From positions 15,370,092 through 15,434,091 of the forward strand of contig OZ023190.1 of the NCBI GenBank assembly GCA_963995505.1: DNA of 64,000 bases. Reading direction: 5' to 3'. The position numbers and the translations under genes are program-made. Source of the DNA: Hypericum androsaemum (taxonomy: Eukaryota > Streptophyta > Magnoliopsida > Malpighiales > Hypericaceae). Under the pieces are notes generated by a model. That model made no database searches, was not told the DNA's origin, and saw nothing but the letters and a program-made list of their open reading frames with translations. Below are positions 44,541 to 58,995 of the stretch, one piece after another; the stretch's first letter is position 1; the number at the start of each line of letters is the position of its first letter.

Positions 44541-47500
44541 TTTGAACGAAATATTACAAGTAATTTTTTATAAAACCCGGAAGTGTTCTATTCTGAATAA
44601 TAAAAATAAGGAATAAAGTTGGGAAAAGAGAAAGGGTCACTCTCGGTCGTCGGAATGAAGTTGAAGCGGTGGTACGTTGTTTTGTTGGTTCCTGCACTTT
44701 TGCTTTGTTGGATACAAGACAGAGATCCAGTGATTTTGCGATCCCGAGATTTGAGTTTCCATGAGATCAATGGCAGCTTTTCTTCCACCCAACAAAGTGC
44801 AGATTATGAAGAAATTCGATAGACGTTGGTCTTAAAGAATCTCGTCAAAAGAGAGGAAAAAGAAAGCAGGACACAAGGATGACGCACATTGATCATCCGA
44901 TAAAAGCCAAAAAGCTGACCGATTACTTTATTTTATTATCGTTATAGTATTTAGATCTAATTTGAAAACTTTAAATAAAGAGTAGATAAAATTTAATTTA
45001 TATAAACTTATCCTAGTAATCTTTGTTCATTATTGACATTAAAAATGCTCATGATATCTGGCAAAATTTGCACAATTGGAATTAGTACGTACCTAATATT
45101 TTTTCCCATATATCACTAGATTGTTTTTGAGTGAATCGCCGATATATAAAGTTGATTAACGTCGTGTATGATTTAAGAGTTATTGTGTTAATGATATATT
45201 TTATATTTGTAAGGTTTGAATGAATATATTTTTGAATGAATCTAAATCATTTAATATTATTTTAGAGTCTTTGTATTCATTATAGTCTTAAATAATTGAT
45301 ATGTAGAGGTAATATAAGTTATTTTTTTAATAGTAATATTTACAACCTACTTAGTATAAATTGTTTTTTGTAAAGTTATGATCACCAAACTTATTAAATT
45401 CCTGCCGTGATAAAATTGGGTGAGAAAAGATCGCGGTAAAAATAATACGGCAATAAAAAAATACCATATCTCGAGGTTGGTATTATAGGTTGTCCTTGTC
45501 ACTTTGCCAACTTCGCACCTCAAAAAAAGCTTGGATGTCACCAGACCAGACAAGACCGGCTCATTTCCTTTGGTTGTTGCATATAACATGTGTCTACCAC
45601 GAAAATGGAAAAAATGGTCCAAAAGCTACATTAAAGTAACATTACATATCTACATGTTACGGCTTCTTATCACGAATATCCAATATGGTCCCAAAATATT
45701 GCGATTCACCAACTACGATCCGGCGTGCAATTGCTTCGGATCAAATGTTCAAAGCAGATAAAGCAATTTTAACGTTTTGGGTCGTGAAAAGATAGTTTTA
45801 ACTTTTTTATAAGTAAAGATAATTTAACTTATCGGGACCAAATTCAAAGCGACAAGATTCGAAGAGGAAAAACGATTCTATCTATAATAATAATTTGGCG
45901 CATCTTCTAGAGTAATTTGGATCTCGTGACATATATATTTTTAAAAGAATGTCTCAAATTTAACCGATACACTGTTAAACAATTATCTATATAAATTTAT
46001 CGACAATTGGACGCTAAATAACCATAAACCAAAAAAGAAATACATTGCAAGCACCCGAACGGCTAGAAATTTTGAAGGCTCCGGGCGGCTGGGAAGTGCC
46101 GCCAAAATAGTGATGAGAATCCCGATGCCAAACCATTCCAGGCAGCATAGGAAATATGATACTGAGTGGGAAGAACAAACATAATCCGAGTAAATTTTTA
46201 ACTATAAATATCAGAAATAAAGAAAAATTGTATAGCAGGATAAAAAATATTGTGACATTTTTGCCGAAGCTAATATAATGACAATTTTAAAAAGTATATC
46301 CAAATTGTCCATTTCTAACCGATAAATTAACAATCGGCCGTATGACTGAACGACTGACGAGCCAACCTGGGAGCCACAAACCCACCAAAGTTCCGACGTA
46401 GCCAAATTGGAGCACCAGGTAACTTGGGCCGCTCCTGGATGCTTACGGACAGAGAGAGGCCTTTTGCCCAAACCGGGCCAGTTACAGGCCCATAAAAAGT
46501 TCCTCTGATTTCGAATCACTAAAAAAGCATAACTTAGACGATTTTTTTTCTTTTTTGAGTTTCATAAAGAAATTAGAAATGGACCTCTAAAATTCCTTCG
46601 CTAAGACAGTCAGCTTCAACCAATTAGATCAATTCACATTTTGCGGTGTTATTTCTATTTAATTAGAGATCTCAAGTTTGGATTTTTGAATGTAGATGTA
46701 TTTAAAATTGTCGGGATAACTTTGCTAAAATTTGAACTCGATTAATTAATCGATTTAGCAGCTGATATTCTATAATTAGGCCAATCAAATCACTTTGTAT
46801 GTGTCTAAAGCTTTATTGACCAAGTCGGGTACTAAGATTTTACCGGTTTCTTGCTTTTCGGATCGTTGTAGAATGTGAGCTTTGCCGTTTAAATACTAGA
46901 GTAGTTAATTAAAGTTTAGAGCCTCGGGCGGCCCGGGGACCTAGCCCCAGAAACAATTGAACTCCTTTTACTTTGGTTTTGGGCCAATGAAGGTGGTGGG
47001 CCTAGAAAGGGAAGTCCAGAAGCAGAAGGAACTCCGGATCATGACTAGCTGAAATACTTACTGTTTTCAAACAGCACATGATCATGGCTCTGAGACCCCT
47101 CTTGTCCGCGACGTGGTCGAGACCAAGGCAAGTCCGCCGCTGCCCGCCCCGCTGCGTCGGCATTCGGACCTCTCCTCAGTCGTCGATGAAGCCAAGATGA
47201 ATGGATGGTACATTCATCATCAAGGGGTAAAAATTCTGTGGTATGTTTTGCTGCATTCATGTAATATTGAACTTATACTCTACCACGGAGTCTAAAACCA
47301 GATCCGAGAGTTTCGAAAACCAAAGTCGAGAGACGGTAAAATCATTTTTGAAAATGCAGAGACCCGAGAAAGAGGATGACCAAACACCAAGGACTATGGG
47401 ATAATTTACCCTATTTATAATTATGTAAGATGTGGTCCATAAGGAGATTAATAAATCGATAAATCAAAATTTTTTAATACTAAAAGCAGTAAACAATGAG

Positions 47501-48462
47501 TAATATCCAATATTAAGCATAATTCACAGGTTTAAATCTATTCACTATATGTAAGTTTCAGTTTTTTTTAGTATACTATATAATATGTTATAAAATATAT
47601 ATGCAACAAACTAATTCAAACTCGGACTGCGATCAATTGAGCTCACGTGCTTTCAGCAATCTAAACTCCTAGTTATTGTTGTATAGATTTGTATGGCACT
47701 TCCCTGACGGATTAATTGCCATAGAAATCTCTGGCGATAGGGTCGTAAGGAGAAAATTAGCCATAGACGTACTCTTGGTTGATCTCTCTTCTCGTTACAT
47801 TTTTTCCTTTGATTTTTTACCATGGCAGATTTTTACATTTAATGTTGGTGGCTTCCGTACATTTAATGTACGAATTTTCAACTTTGTGAAGAAGCCAAGA
47901 ACTCGAGGTAGAGCTCCAATGGAAGCTCGGTTGAGGCTCAAGTGAGCTGGTGGAAGATGAATCGCAAGAGAGGGAAAACTTGAGGTGAGGCGGTTATCCT
48001 TTTGGTGGGAGAAAACAATCTCAATTTTTCTTTATATTTTCATCTGTACGCATGTCAAGTATTTATACTATATGTACACTAGAGCAATTATGAGTGGTCC
48101 ACGTCAACATTTAACTAATCCACATCAGCTAACGGGCACAAAAGACACGCGGGCCTAACCACCTATTTAACTTAAAGCATTGGGCCGGAAATGGGCCTGA
48201 CTATCTGCTAGAAGAAACAACGTCGCATTGTCGAAGTTCTTCTTCCATCAACAAGTCAAAATCGTCTCCGTCCTCATCTTCGTCCAACTGAAAGCGTATC
48301 TCCTCACCATGTCCAGGCTAATGATTCATGGTCTCTGTTAACAACTTTTTTACAATATATATACATAACACTAAGATTAATATAATTTTATCTTTTTAAA
48401 AATACTTAGGCTCACATGCGTTTGTTAGAATCAAGATTCATCGATTAGACCATCCTATGGGA
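44541..48462. other. Intergenic region, no supported gene
   Basis: AT-rich sequence with small GC-richer islands (46075-46110, 46330-46500, 46920-47190). Short frames at 44619-44822 and 45504-45761 have sense-like composition but no family resemblance and no partner exons. A related pair of phrases, CTCCGGGCGGC (46079) and CCTCGGGCGGCC (46922), hints at a dispersed repeat. Confidence 0.45.
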
Positions 48463-48938
48463 GAATAACCTGCGATCTTTTTTTTGAAAAGGTATAATTG
48501 TATTAATCTTGGTTTTATGTACAAGTAAGAGAATGGGTGCCTGCCCTCATGCTGTCACTGTACAGCCGGCCTAAAAAAAAGTCAGGAAAAAGAGTAACCA
48601 AGACTATACTAAGCTAAGGGTAAAGTTTTTCACCGCAATAAGCCAACAGTGGTATTGTCGTGCAAAATTTCCAATAACTACCCAAAACAAAGCCCACCAT
48701 GCAACGAGGCCTAAAGTAAGCCTCCACATCTGCCCAAGACCACCCAAAATACCCGAAGTTAGACCATGATGTTTTGGAGAACCATGAGCAAATTTTGTCT
48801 GCAAAAAAATCTCTCGAACCCAACTAATTTTGCCACTCCATTGCATTCCTAAGAACATCGGCAATATAAATGCACCAAAGTCCGGAGAAGCATCTTAGAA
48901 AATCAAATAGTTTACGAGGATCGCATTGAATAACCTGC
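48463..48938 (-). mobile_element. 454-bp 5'-truncated LINE-like element with 11-bp flanking repeat
   Basis: GAATAACCTGC occurs at 48463-48473 and 48928-48938. Between, read leftward, the segment ends in GTACATAAAACCAAGATTAA, TACAATTATACC, TTTTC and a poly-A (T-run at 48478-48486), the usual 3' end of plant LINEs. Minus-strand frames at 48604-48864 are open for 69-86 codons and may be LINE-derived, but no diagnostic reverse-transcriptase motif is visible. Confidence 0.6.
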
Positions 48939-49834
48939 AAAGAGGTCTCCAAATCTGACTCCAGTAATTTAGAAGCCTAGTTGACTTTGAAGAAAAAAAA
49001 AAGGTTGGTTTCAACTACGAGGCATCTCACAAAATGACATTATCACCCCTCTGACGGTCCTCGAGCAGTCAACTGTGCCCTGGTTTTCTTGTCCAAACAC
49101 CCAGGTCCAGTCTCGAACCACCGCCTTCCTCTCTAATAAATGCTTAAAACTTCGTGGAACGACACGCAAATACTACCAACAAAAATATAATATGGGTTTT
49201 TAAATATTCCTCGAAGTGTGAAATTTTGTCTGTTTCCTTCAACAGCCTCCAAAGAAGAAGAAGCAGAGACACCTCATTGTTTGCTTTATTAGGTTTTGTT
49301 TTGGGAGGAGAATTGGTCGAAATAATAACAAATTTGGATTTACTTAAATAAATTTTAAATTTAAAAACACTCTTGAAATAGAGTTTCACATTTTTCGAAT
49401 AGGAAGTTTTCGGGGAAAAAAAATACTACTCCTTATAGAGAGTGGTTGGCCTCCTCAACTACTACTTTCCCCTATTATTTTCTCAACTTGGCGTCTCTCC
49501 CTATCTGGGTTTTCCGCTGGCGGCTGATCCCGGAAGGTGGAACCCCTCAGTAAGTATAAAGTTGCCATCTTTTTCTTGTGGGGTTTTGAGCTTATGTGTA
49601 CTTTTTGGAACTATTTTTTTGGCGGGAAATAGATTCATCGCCTTTGTCGGTGTGTACCTTTGCAAAAGATGGGACCTTTTTAATGGGGTTGGTAGATTAG
49701 TAAAGCTAATAAGAGCTTAGGGGAATTTCTGCAATAAAGGTTTGATCTTTATTATAAACCAAAAAAAGTTTTCATCTTTAGTTATTTTTCGTTTTCCTGA
49801 AGTTGGAATCTTGAAACGTTGACCAGGATCAGCA
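48939..49834 (+). promoter_or_regulatory. Upstream region and leader of the MSL gene
   Basis: AT-rich up to about 49440, then a T/C-rich leader-like stretch. A donor-like AG|GTGGAA near 49525 or CAG|TAAGTA near 49549 and an acceptor-like ACCAG (49825) suggest a 5'-UTR intron, uncertain. No upstream gene. Confidence 0.4.
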
Positions 49835-52800
49835 ATGGATGATGGTGTGGAGAGAGGAAGAAGAAGTGGGGGTGAGGTGAGTTTGGGGGAAGCAAGAATA
49901 ACAATCTTAAGTGAAGTGAGGCCTAGTGAGACCCCCAAATCCTATCTCTCTGGAGATGGGGAGGCCAATTTTTCTACAGGCCAGAGCAGGCCTAATTCAC
50001 CCCTTCCGGAACCACCACTCGGGGGCGGGTCTGCTAAACCAGTGTCGCCGAGCTTCGCATCACCTGACAATTCTGGGGCTGGTTGGAGCCCCCACAAGGC
50101 CTCGAGAAGTCCTCAATTCAATGAGAAGTTACTTAGAAAGAGGTCGCTCCGGTCCACATTGTTGAAGCCTAACTCGAGATTCGGGGAGCAGCCAGTGGAT
50201 ACAGCTGCTGTGATTGAGGCTGAGAAGAATGGGTTGATCCATCTTGATGAGATGGCTGCATCGTCTACTGCCTCGACTATCAATTCATTGAGCAGGGGTT
50301 CACCCAATCACGCGTCTATCTCAAGTATCAGGACCAACTCTTTACCCCCCAAGACGCCTGTAGGAGGGTCCTCTGGGCGTGCAGCTGATGAGGAGGAAGA
50401 CGAGGAAGAGATTTTGAAGACGGTGGAATTGTTGAAGGAGAAGAATAGGAGATTAAAGGCCATAGTAGTGATCGAGTGGCTTTTCTTTATCTGCATCTCG
50501 GGGTGCTTGGTTGCTAGCTTGACAGTTGATAAATTGGAGAATGCTACGATATTAGAGTTACAGCTCTGGAAGTGGTGTGTGCTTGCGATGGTGACTTTCT
50601 GTGGAATGCTAGTTACTAACTGGTTTATGCATTTCGTTGTTTTCTTGATTGAGAAGAACTTCTTGCTGAAGAAGAAGGTTCTCTATTTTGTTTATGGCAT
50701 GAAGAAGAGTGTGCAGGTGTTTGTTTGGATAGGTTTGGTTCTTCTAGCTTGGTTATTGTTGTTCAATAAACGACTTGTGTTGTCTAAGAAGGCTTCTGAG
50801 TTCTTAGACCGTGTGACTCGGACTCTGATCTCTCTGCTTATCGGATCTTTTTTATGGCTGCTGAAGGCATTATTGTTAAAGACCTTGGCTATCAACTTCC
50901 ACGTAAACCGATTCTTTGATAGAATCCAAGAAGCGGTTTTCAATCAGTATGTTATGCAGACACTTTCAGGGCCACCACTATTAGATGGGGCTTACATGGT
51001 GACGCGATCACAGAGTTCTGGTCGGATGAGCTTAATGAGTAACAAAAAGGGAAAGGGATCCAAGGAAAAGAAGGTCATTAACATGGAAAAGGTCCATCAG
51101 TTGAAAAAAGAAAAAGTATCAGCTTGGACCATGAAGGTTTTGGTTGATGCAGTTACTACCTCAGGCCTATATTCCATTTCAAATGTATTGAAAGAAAGTG
51201 CCCATGATGGAGAATTTGAAAATACGGATACGGAGATTACAAGTGAGATGAAAGCCATTGCAGCAGGTATTCGTATCTTCAGGAATGTAACCCACAATGA
51301 TGACAAGTGAGGACATCTAGTTCCATTGAACATTCCACTTTTTTCTGTTCTTCATGACTTTATCTCTTCATTCAATTGCTGCTTATAGGATTCACCCTCT
51401 GCTAATAGGTATATTGACGAGGAGGAGCTATCGAAATTCATGATTAAGGAGGAGGCTGATCTTGTTTTCCAAATGTTCAACGTATCTGAAACGAGACAAA
51501 TTGACAAAAAATCTTTGACAGAATGGGTGGTAAGTCATTGTTTGTTTTCTTGAACCTCATTCCACATTGCTGAATCGTGGTTTTTTATCTGTTCGCTCGA
51601 AGAAGCTCATTGCACCTTCTGTTCTTCCTGCTGAATATATCGGTTTGCCAGTCCGCTTATATCTTTTGATTTGAGTAACTATGCAGCGAAATCAGATATG
51701 TTCCGAGAAACTAACTCATAATATTATCCTGCTGAACTTTTTGACTCAACCGAGCACTTGAAATCTTTAATCAACTTCAGTCTGACAAAATGCCACTGCA
51801 GGCATCTCAGTCCATACAATAACTTTGTATAGCTATGGAATGTGCGGAGTTTGGTCTGCGCCTGTCAGGTGGCAGGATGGCGGCCTAAGGATACCAATTA
51901 TGCGACTACTTTCTGACGCAAAAAGTTTTTCGTTCTTGGCAGGTGAATGTCTACAAGGGTCGGAAAGTTCTTGCACATGCTTTAAGTGATACCAAGACAG
52001 CCGTGAAACAGCTGAACAAGCTAGTGACTGCAGTCTTGGTTGTTGTGAACATTGTCATTTGGCTACTTTTGGTGGAGATTGCAACTACCAAAGTACTTCT
52101 CTTTCTCTCGTCGCAGCTTGTGTTGGCAGCATTTATGTTTGGGAACACCACCAAGGCTATATTCGAAGGGATAATATTTGTATTTGTCATGCATCCGTAC
52201 GACGTTGGTGATCGCTGCGTGATAGATGGTGTTCCGGTAAGTTCTGAAAGCGAGCTCGCTTTCTCTCTTCTTCTTAGGCCAATCGGAAAAAATGATCTTG
52301 CATCTTCCTTTCACCCTGTAGCTATTGGTTGAAGAAATGAACATCTTGACGACGGTGTTTTTGAAGCTCAATAAGGAAAAGGTGTACTACCCAAATTCAG
52401 TCTTGGCTACAAAGCCTATCAGCAATTATTACAGAAGCCCCGAGATGGGTGATCGCATTGACTTCTCGATTGACTTTGCAACACCAGCAGAAAAAATTGG
52501 CCTTTTTAAGGATAATATCAAGATGTAAGTGTTTCTTGATCCATTTCCGCTCCTTCATCCTTCTAAAGCCAGAAGTTTATTAGATGACAGTTGCGAGAGA
52601 AATACCGAAGGACTAGTAACTGTGTTTAGGTCCCTAGAATCAAGAGATGGCATGAAACTGCAGCCTTTAGAGATACTTCCTGAATGTTCTACTGAAATCT
52701 CGTGCTCGTTCATTCCTGACGGTTTGCCTTATCTTGTCCAGGTACATAGAGGAAAATCCTCAGCATTGGCATTCAACCCACAGTGTTATGGTACTGGAGA

Positions 52801-52982
52801 TCGAGGACGTTAACAACATCAAGATGGCTCTATTACTGAACCACACCATGAACTATCAAGAATATTTAGAGAGGAACAAGCGGAGAGGACAAGTGGTGAT
52901 GGAGATAAAGAGAATCTTCGAGAAGCTAGAAATCAAGTACAGCCTTCTGCCACAAGAAGTTCGCCTCGTCCGTCTTGGTTGA
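49835..52982 (+). CDS. MSL10: MscS-like mechanosensitive channel (MSL10-like)
   Basis: Exons 49835-51306, 51409-51529, 51943-52236, 52322-52524 and 52742-52982 give 776 aa. The long, Ser/Pro-rich soluble N terminus (1-205) ends in an acidic run (DEEEDEEEI). Four hydrophobic segments lie at about 209-230, 247-270, 293-311 and 329-351, then a soluble loop, then two more at about 560-580 and 586-608. The last (VLAAFMFGNTTKAIFEGIIF) plus FVMHPYDVGDRCVIDGV is the pore-lining helix and beta domain shared with bacterial MscS. The layout is that of plasma-membrane class II MSLs (MSL4-MSL10), not plastid MSL1-3. MSL10 passes a weakly anion-preferring current under membrane tension and its N terminus signals cell death and wound responses. 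MSL9 or another class II member is possible. Confidence 0.9.
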
Positions 52983-53924
52983 GGATCAGCAAAAGTGACC
53001 AACTGGTTGAAGGCTTATGGTTGAAAGATGCATTTTGTATGATGTATGTGCTTTATATTTCACCAAGTAACGTTAATATTCATTGCACATATAATCACAT
53101 AATGATCTCAATCTGTTTATCCATCGGTTTTCATAACACTTGCAGGGTGGAGATCTTGTTGCCTGAGTGTGTCAAGAGGACATATAGACGGGTTTGACTG
53201 GGAAATGCATCATCGCCTTTTCGCGTCCTTAAACGAGGGATCGACGACTATCCTACTAATGGAGTAGTTTTCCGTTACTTAGCTAACAGAACTGTAGCAT
53301 TGACACTCCAGTAATTCTGCTTGACAGAGATTACAGCATCTTAGTATCAGAATTTCGCCAACTGTGTCTTAGGTTCTTATTCTTCCCCACTCTCAGTTAA
53401 CTGGTATCTTATACCAAACTTTCCTGTGTGGATTAACAGGTTATGTATGGCTAAATCAGCCTTCGTCGATAATTAAACAGGAGCCGGAAATCTGGTACTA
53501 GCGCGGCACAGAAAAGAGACGGAAGGATGAATGCGTCGGTAAAATTACGGAGTTTTAAGGGAAAGCTTTCATTTGGAGAAGTCATATTGAGTCGGATACA
53601 ATATAAGCAAATCCAAATGAAGCCAGCATTTCTAAAACAACTGAAATGGAACCCTTGCACAGTATTTGTTTACCACTGCTTCTCTGCTTCTTAGCAGCAA
53701 TGGAATGGAACCCTTTTTTCCCCAGCTCGTTACGGACTGTTTCGGTAGGCTCAGATTCTGCAATTCACGCCATGGCCGTGAATAAATCTGGCATCGTCTT
53801 CGGTGTAGACATGAGTCTCGTTCAACAAGCTGCAACATTGAAAACCAGCTGCAATTATCAGCAAGCAATACCATCGGCCGGCCCTGCTTGTGGTTAGGAG
53901 GTGCACTGGCCAAGTAACGGTGAC
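52983..53924. other. Convergent 3' region between MSL and thermospermine synthase genes
   Basis: The two genes end tail to tail. Short frames on both strands at 53630-53910 overlap and have no family resemblance; this is most likely 3' UTR and spacer. Confidence 0.5.
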
Positions 53925-55709
<1,785 letters not shown>

Positions 55710-55786
55710 TTCTCTATTAGTTTGCTCTGCTTAGCTTCTGAAATAAGAAGTAATGAGGTGGTAACGTAACGTTGTAGCTTCCTACT

Positions 55787-55793
55787 TATATAG
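55787..55793 (-). promoter_or_regulatory. TATA box of the thermospermine synthase gene
   Basis: ACTATATAAGTAGG on the minus strand lies about 80 bp before the ATG, leaving a short leader of roughly 50 bp. Confidence 0.65.
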
Positions 55794-55799
55794 TGGTGG

Positions 55800-58302
55800 C
55801 ATCAACATGAGCCACTTAGGTTCTATTACTAGTTGTAATTGTGAGAGTGAATTTTTTTTAATAACATGATAATATTTTGAGCAGAATACATAGATTTTAA
55901 GATGTTGTCGGAGCGGATTCTTCATACATTTTTGTTTTATCGCACGTTAACAAAGTTAAAAACCGTAAAATTTTAAATAGTGGACTTCGATGGAGGTGAT
56001 GTGTTGAAATTAGGATAATTGGTTTAAATTAAGTTAGAGGAGAAGATACGAAACGATTTTTGGGAAATAGTGGAAATGCGATAATGGAAGAGATGACATA
56101 AGTAGATTTGGTGACTGACATAAGGGGCAATTGCGAGGCAGCATGCGCGAGGATGTGGGTTGGGGGCTGCTATTATTATGTTCTTTTTTTGTTTACTTAA
56201 CGAAAATAAATAATTTATTTTTGTTATGTTGCTTGCTGCCCGATGGTACATCGGAATAATTAAAGGGAGTTGGAGCATTTTGTAAGGATTTGAAATCTTT
56301 TAAAAAAATTTTACATTCAAATATTATGGATATAGAAAATAATATTTAAATAAAAATCGACAATAAACGATTATATATAGGAAAAAAAAGGTTTCGGACT
56401 ATGTTTTGGGATTTAGGACGACAACTACTACGTGGAGGGAGTCCTCGCGTGGGATATTGGCGGGGCCCAGGGACAATGTTCCAGCCTCCAGGCTGGTGGG
56501 GTTCTGCCACGTGGAGAAATGTGACATTCCACTTGGCCGGTTTGGTTTTCCCGGGAAGGATAGATACGGGCCATTTGAATTGGTTCAAATGCCATCGAAT
56601 CTTATTTAAACATAAAAACTTAAATAGTGCCCACATTATTTACGAGATTTAATATAATTTTTAAATAATAACACTTTGATGACAATTGGATCAATTCCAA
56701 TCGGAAAATAACAATTTGAGTAAGAGTGGCGATCGGTTTCAAGCAACTTTAGATTAGGATGAGAGACAACAAAAGGTGGATGGGAATGAGATGGCATTAC
56801 GGGGGTGAGTGGGGGCACCACATGTACACCAACAAGCCTACCAAACACGTTAGAGGAATATTACGAGAGTTTGTCCAAATAGAAAGTGAACCATATTCAC
56901 TTAAAACAGTCTGAATTTTGATGCACGGATACAATAATATTATTAAGCGAGCTATTCCTAAAATAGAATCGGTGATATTCGGGAAAAAAAGATTTTATCT
57001 TTTTGTGTGGAATGGATCCACAGATATTAAGTGGATCCATCACAGCATGGGGTTCAGGGGGAGAGAGTGGGCGCAAGATATTGTGGATGTGGTCTGTGGG
57101 GCCCAAGTGGTAAGAACAAAAAGGCTATATGGGGTTTAGGCGTGGGATGGATCCACTTGGGGGGCCGATGTTGTTTTGTGGGCATCCCACTTTCCCATCA
57201 TATTCTCTCCTCCCGTGTCTTTGCGTGCCTACGTTCCTGCTTCTTCATGTCTCCTTTTCCCCTTTTCTTGTGTCATCATCAGCTATTAGATTTTTTTTCC
57301 GGTTATTTAATAAGTCGACTATTTTGTTTGAAAAAATTATGGCCGAAATCTTCGTATCAAACTTTAATTCATTTAAAAAAGTGATGAATCAAACTCAAGA
57401 CTATTTGATTAATATCAAACAGATACTTGGCACATAATTGAAGAACTTTGATCTAAGAGAACTAAAAATATATTCTTTTTCAAAAACATTTTTTTACTAG
57501 CACGGTGATCCAACCAAGTGAACTAACCAATCTAATATCATCTGAATTTAATTGAAAAAATTATCAGAAGGGTTTGAACATTCGGACAACCAATCATATT
57601 TAAAAAAAATAAAAGCATCGTGCCAGAGACAAGGTCGAAATCATGTGCACAAACCCCGAATGTGCATAGTGGTTAAGCGACGATAATGTGGCAAGAGCAC
57701 CCAAACGAAGTGCACACTACTAGTTGCTGAATAAAAAAATCAAAAAATATATCTGACCGAATTTAGATTAGGCAATTCAGTAAATATTAATAAAAATTAT
57801 GTAACTTTTGTTTCCTATAATGGGGAGACAAGAGGTACGATAATGGATTAAATCAAACCCACCTTATAATTTTTGGCCATTGTAGGGCGGCTCTTAAATC
57901 ATCTTCAAAGCCTTTGCGCACTATTTGAAAAGGCGCCAACCTCTATCCTTCCTTCTCTATCGTACACTTTCCTCGTCCTCCTAGTCAAATAGTATTTTAT
58001 ATTTCAGGCGGAGACGTCTCGAATGGGAGTCAATTAAAAGCAACTTTTATGTCCACAAACATTTCCCCGTCTGGTTAATTAATTAGTTTCTTATTTCCCT
58101 TCACATGGTCAACATTAATGTCCAGGTTAATGCATGTTTCGGACGGCTAATTATGGTCTTTGCACTTCTATTCATACATTAAGGAGATTTTTTTTTATGA
58201 ATCTACAAAATTTCAGAATCGCGCAATGACCGAACCCTGGATCTTTTTTACCAACTTCCGTTTAGAACATTACGGAGAGTTTAATTTCCTATATAATTAA
58301 TG
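55800..58302. other. Intergenic region, no supported gene
   Basis: AT-rich with a GC-richer island at 56400-56590 (both strands open, no family resemblance) and another at 57000-57250. Near 57630-57720 a segment with GGTTAAGCGACGATAATGTG is vaguely tRNA/SINE-like. Minus-strand sequence at 58195-58260 carries GGGTTCGGTC followed by an A-rich tail, a possible truncated SINE. Confidence 0.4.
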
Positions 58303-58527
58303 TAACGCTCGATAATGAGACCGATTGTCTCCAAAGACCAATACATATTTTTTCTAACGTATTTTGTCATCACTCATATGCACTCTGGAAAACTTCTTAG
58401 GAGGTCATCCATTTTGAAATTTCTCTAGGTCAAGTACGCTTGAGTTCTTTCAAGAAGTTTGACAGAAAATGAGATACACCTTGTTGATATGAATAATTTC
58501 AATCAAACTACTTAAAGTTTACCTAAC
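58303..58527 (-). mobile_element. 5S rRNA-derived repeat, copy 2 (solo LTR-like, TGTAAC...TAACA)
   Basis: The segment CTTCTTAGGAGGTCATCCAT through GTCAAGTACGCTTGAGTTCT (about 58396-58450) is a diverged reverse complement of plant 5S rRNA (compare the conserved GGAGGTCACCC and CAAGCACGCTTAACT). It sits in a 225-bp unit that begins TGTAACG and ends CTAACA, as an LTR would. This suggests a solo LTR of a Cassandra-type TRIM lying in minus orientation. No target-site duplication found. A 5S-derived SINE is the alternative. Confidence 0.55.
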
Positions 58528-58566
58528 ATATCATTAACGGCATCCTAAAAAAAATATCATTAACGG
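58528..58566 (+). mobile_element. Micro-retroposon insertion with 13-bp flanking repeat
   Basis: ATATCATTAACGG is repeated exactly at 58528-58540 and 58554-58566, flanking CATCCTAAAAAAA (13 bp). It abuts the right end of the 5S-derived repeat. Confidence 0.65.
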
Positions 58567-58841
58567 GGTATCACTGTTGTCTCTCTTTGCTTATTTTTCC
58601 TTATATCCCATAATTAATTGTTGGTAGTGGTGTTGCGTAAAGGGCAAGGAAAGGATCCAAACGGCAAAGTCCAAATTAATTGGTTTCAAGAACTCATGAG
58701 AGCTCTCTTGTGCTTATTTGATCCATATTTCACGCGTGATCAATTGGGATATTGCCTTTTTCATGTCCACTCCTTCGCGTGTCCATAACAATTTTGTTGG
58801 TCCAGTTCAAGTGTTATTTCTATTTTGCATGTACACTCTTC

Positions 58842-58885
58842 GGTTTAAACATGGATTTTTTAAAAGAAAGGTTTAAACATGGATT
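58842..58885 (-). mobile_element. Micro-insertion with 16-bp flanking repeat
   Basis: GGTTTAAACATGGATT is repeated exactly at 58842-58857 and 58870-58885, with TTTTAAAAGAAA (12 bp) between. The insert is A/T-only and could be read as a short retroposon tail in minus orientation or as filler at a repaired break. Confidence 0.6.
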
Positions 58886-58947
58886 GGTCGAACTAATGGG
58901 TAGCAAGTACTAATTGGACAGAGGAAAGAACCAGTAATGTCACTGTA

Positions 58948-58995
58948 TTTGGGACATGTAACTTTTTTTTTGAGAATTTTTGGGACATGTAACTT
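58948..58995 (-). mobile_element. Micro-retroposon insertion with 17-bp flanking repeat
   Basis: TTTGGGACATGTAACTT is repeated exactly at 58948-58964 and 58979-58995. The 14 bp between are a T-run and GAGAATT; on the minus strand AATTCTC then poly-A, the same terminus as at 43984-44003. Confidence 0.7.

Noticed and set aside
58195..58260. Possible truncated SINE on the minus strand (GGGTTCGGTC plus A-rich end)
   Set aside because: B-box-like motif and tail only; no A box and no flanking duplication.
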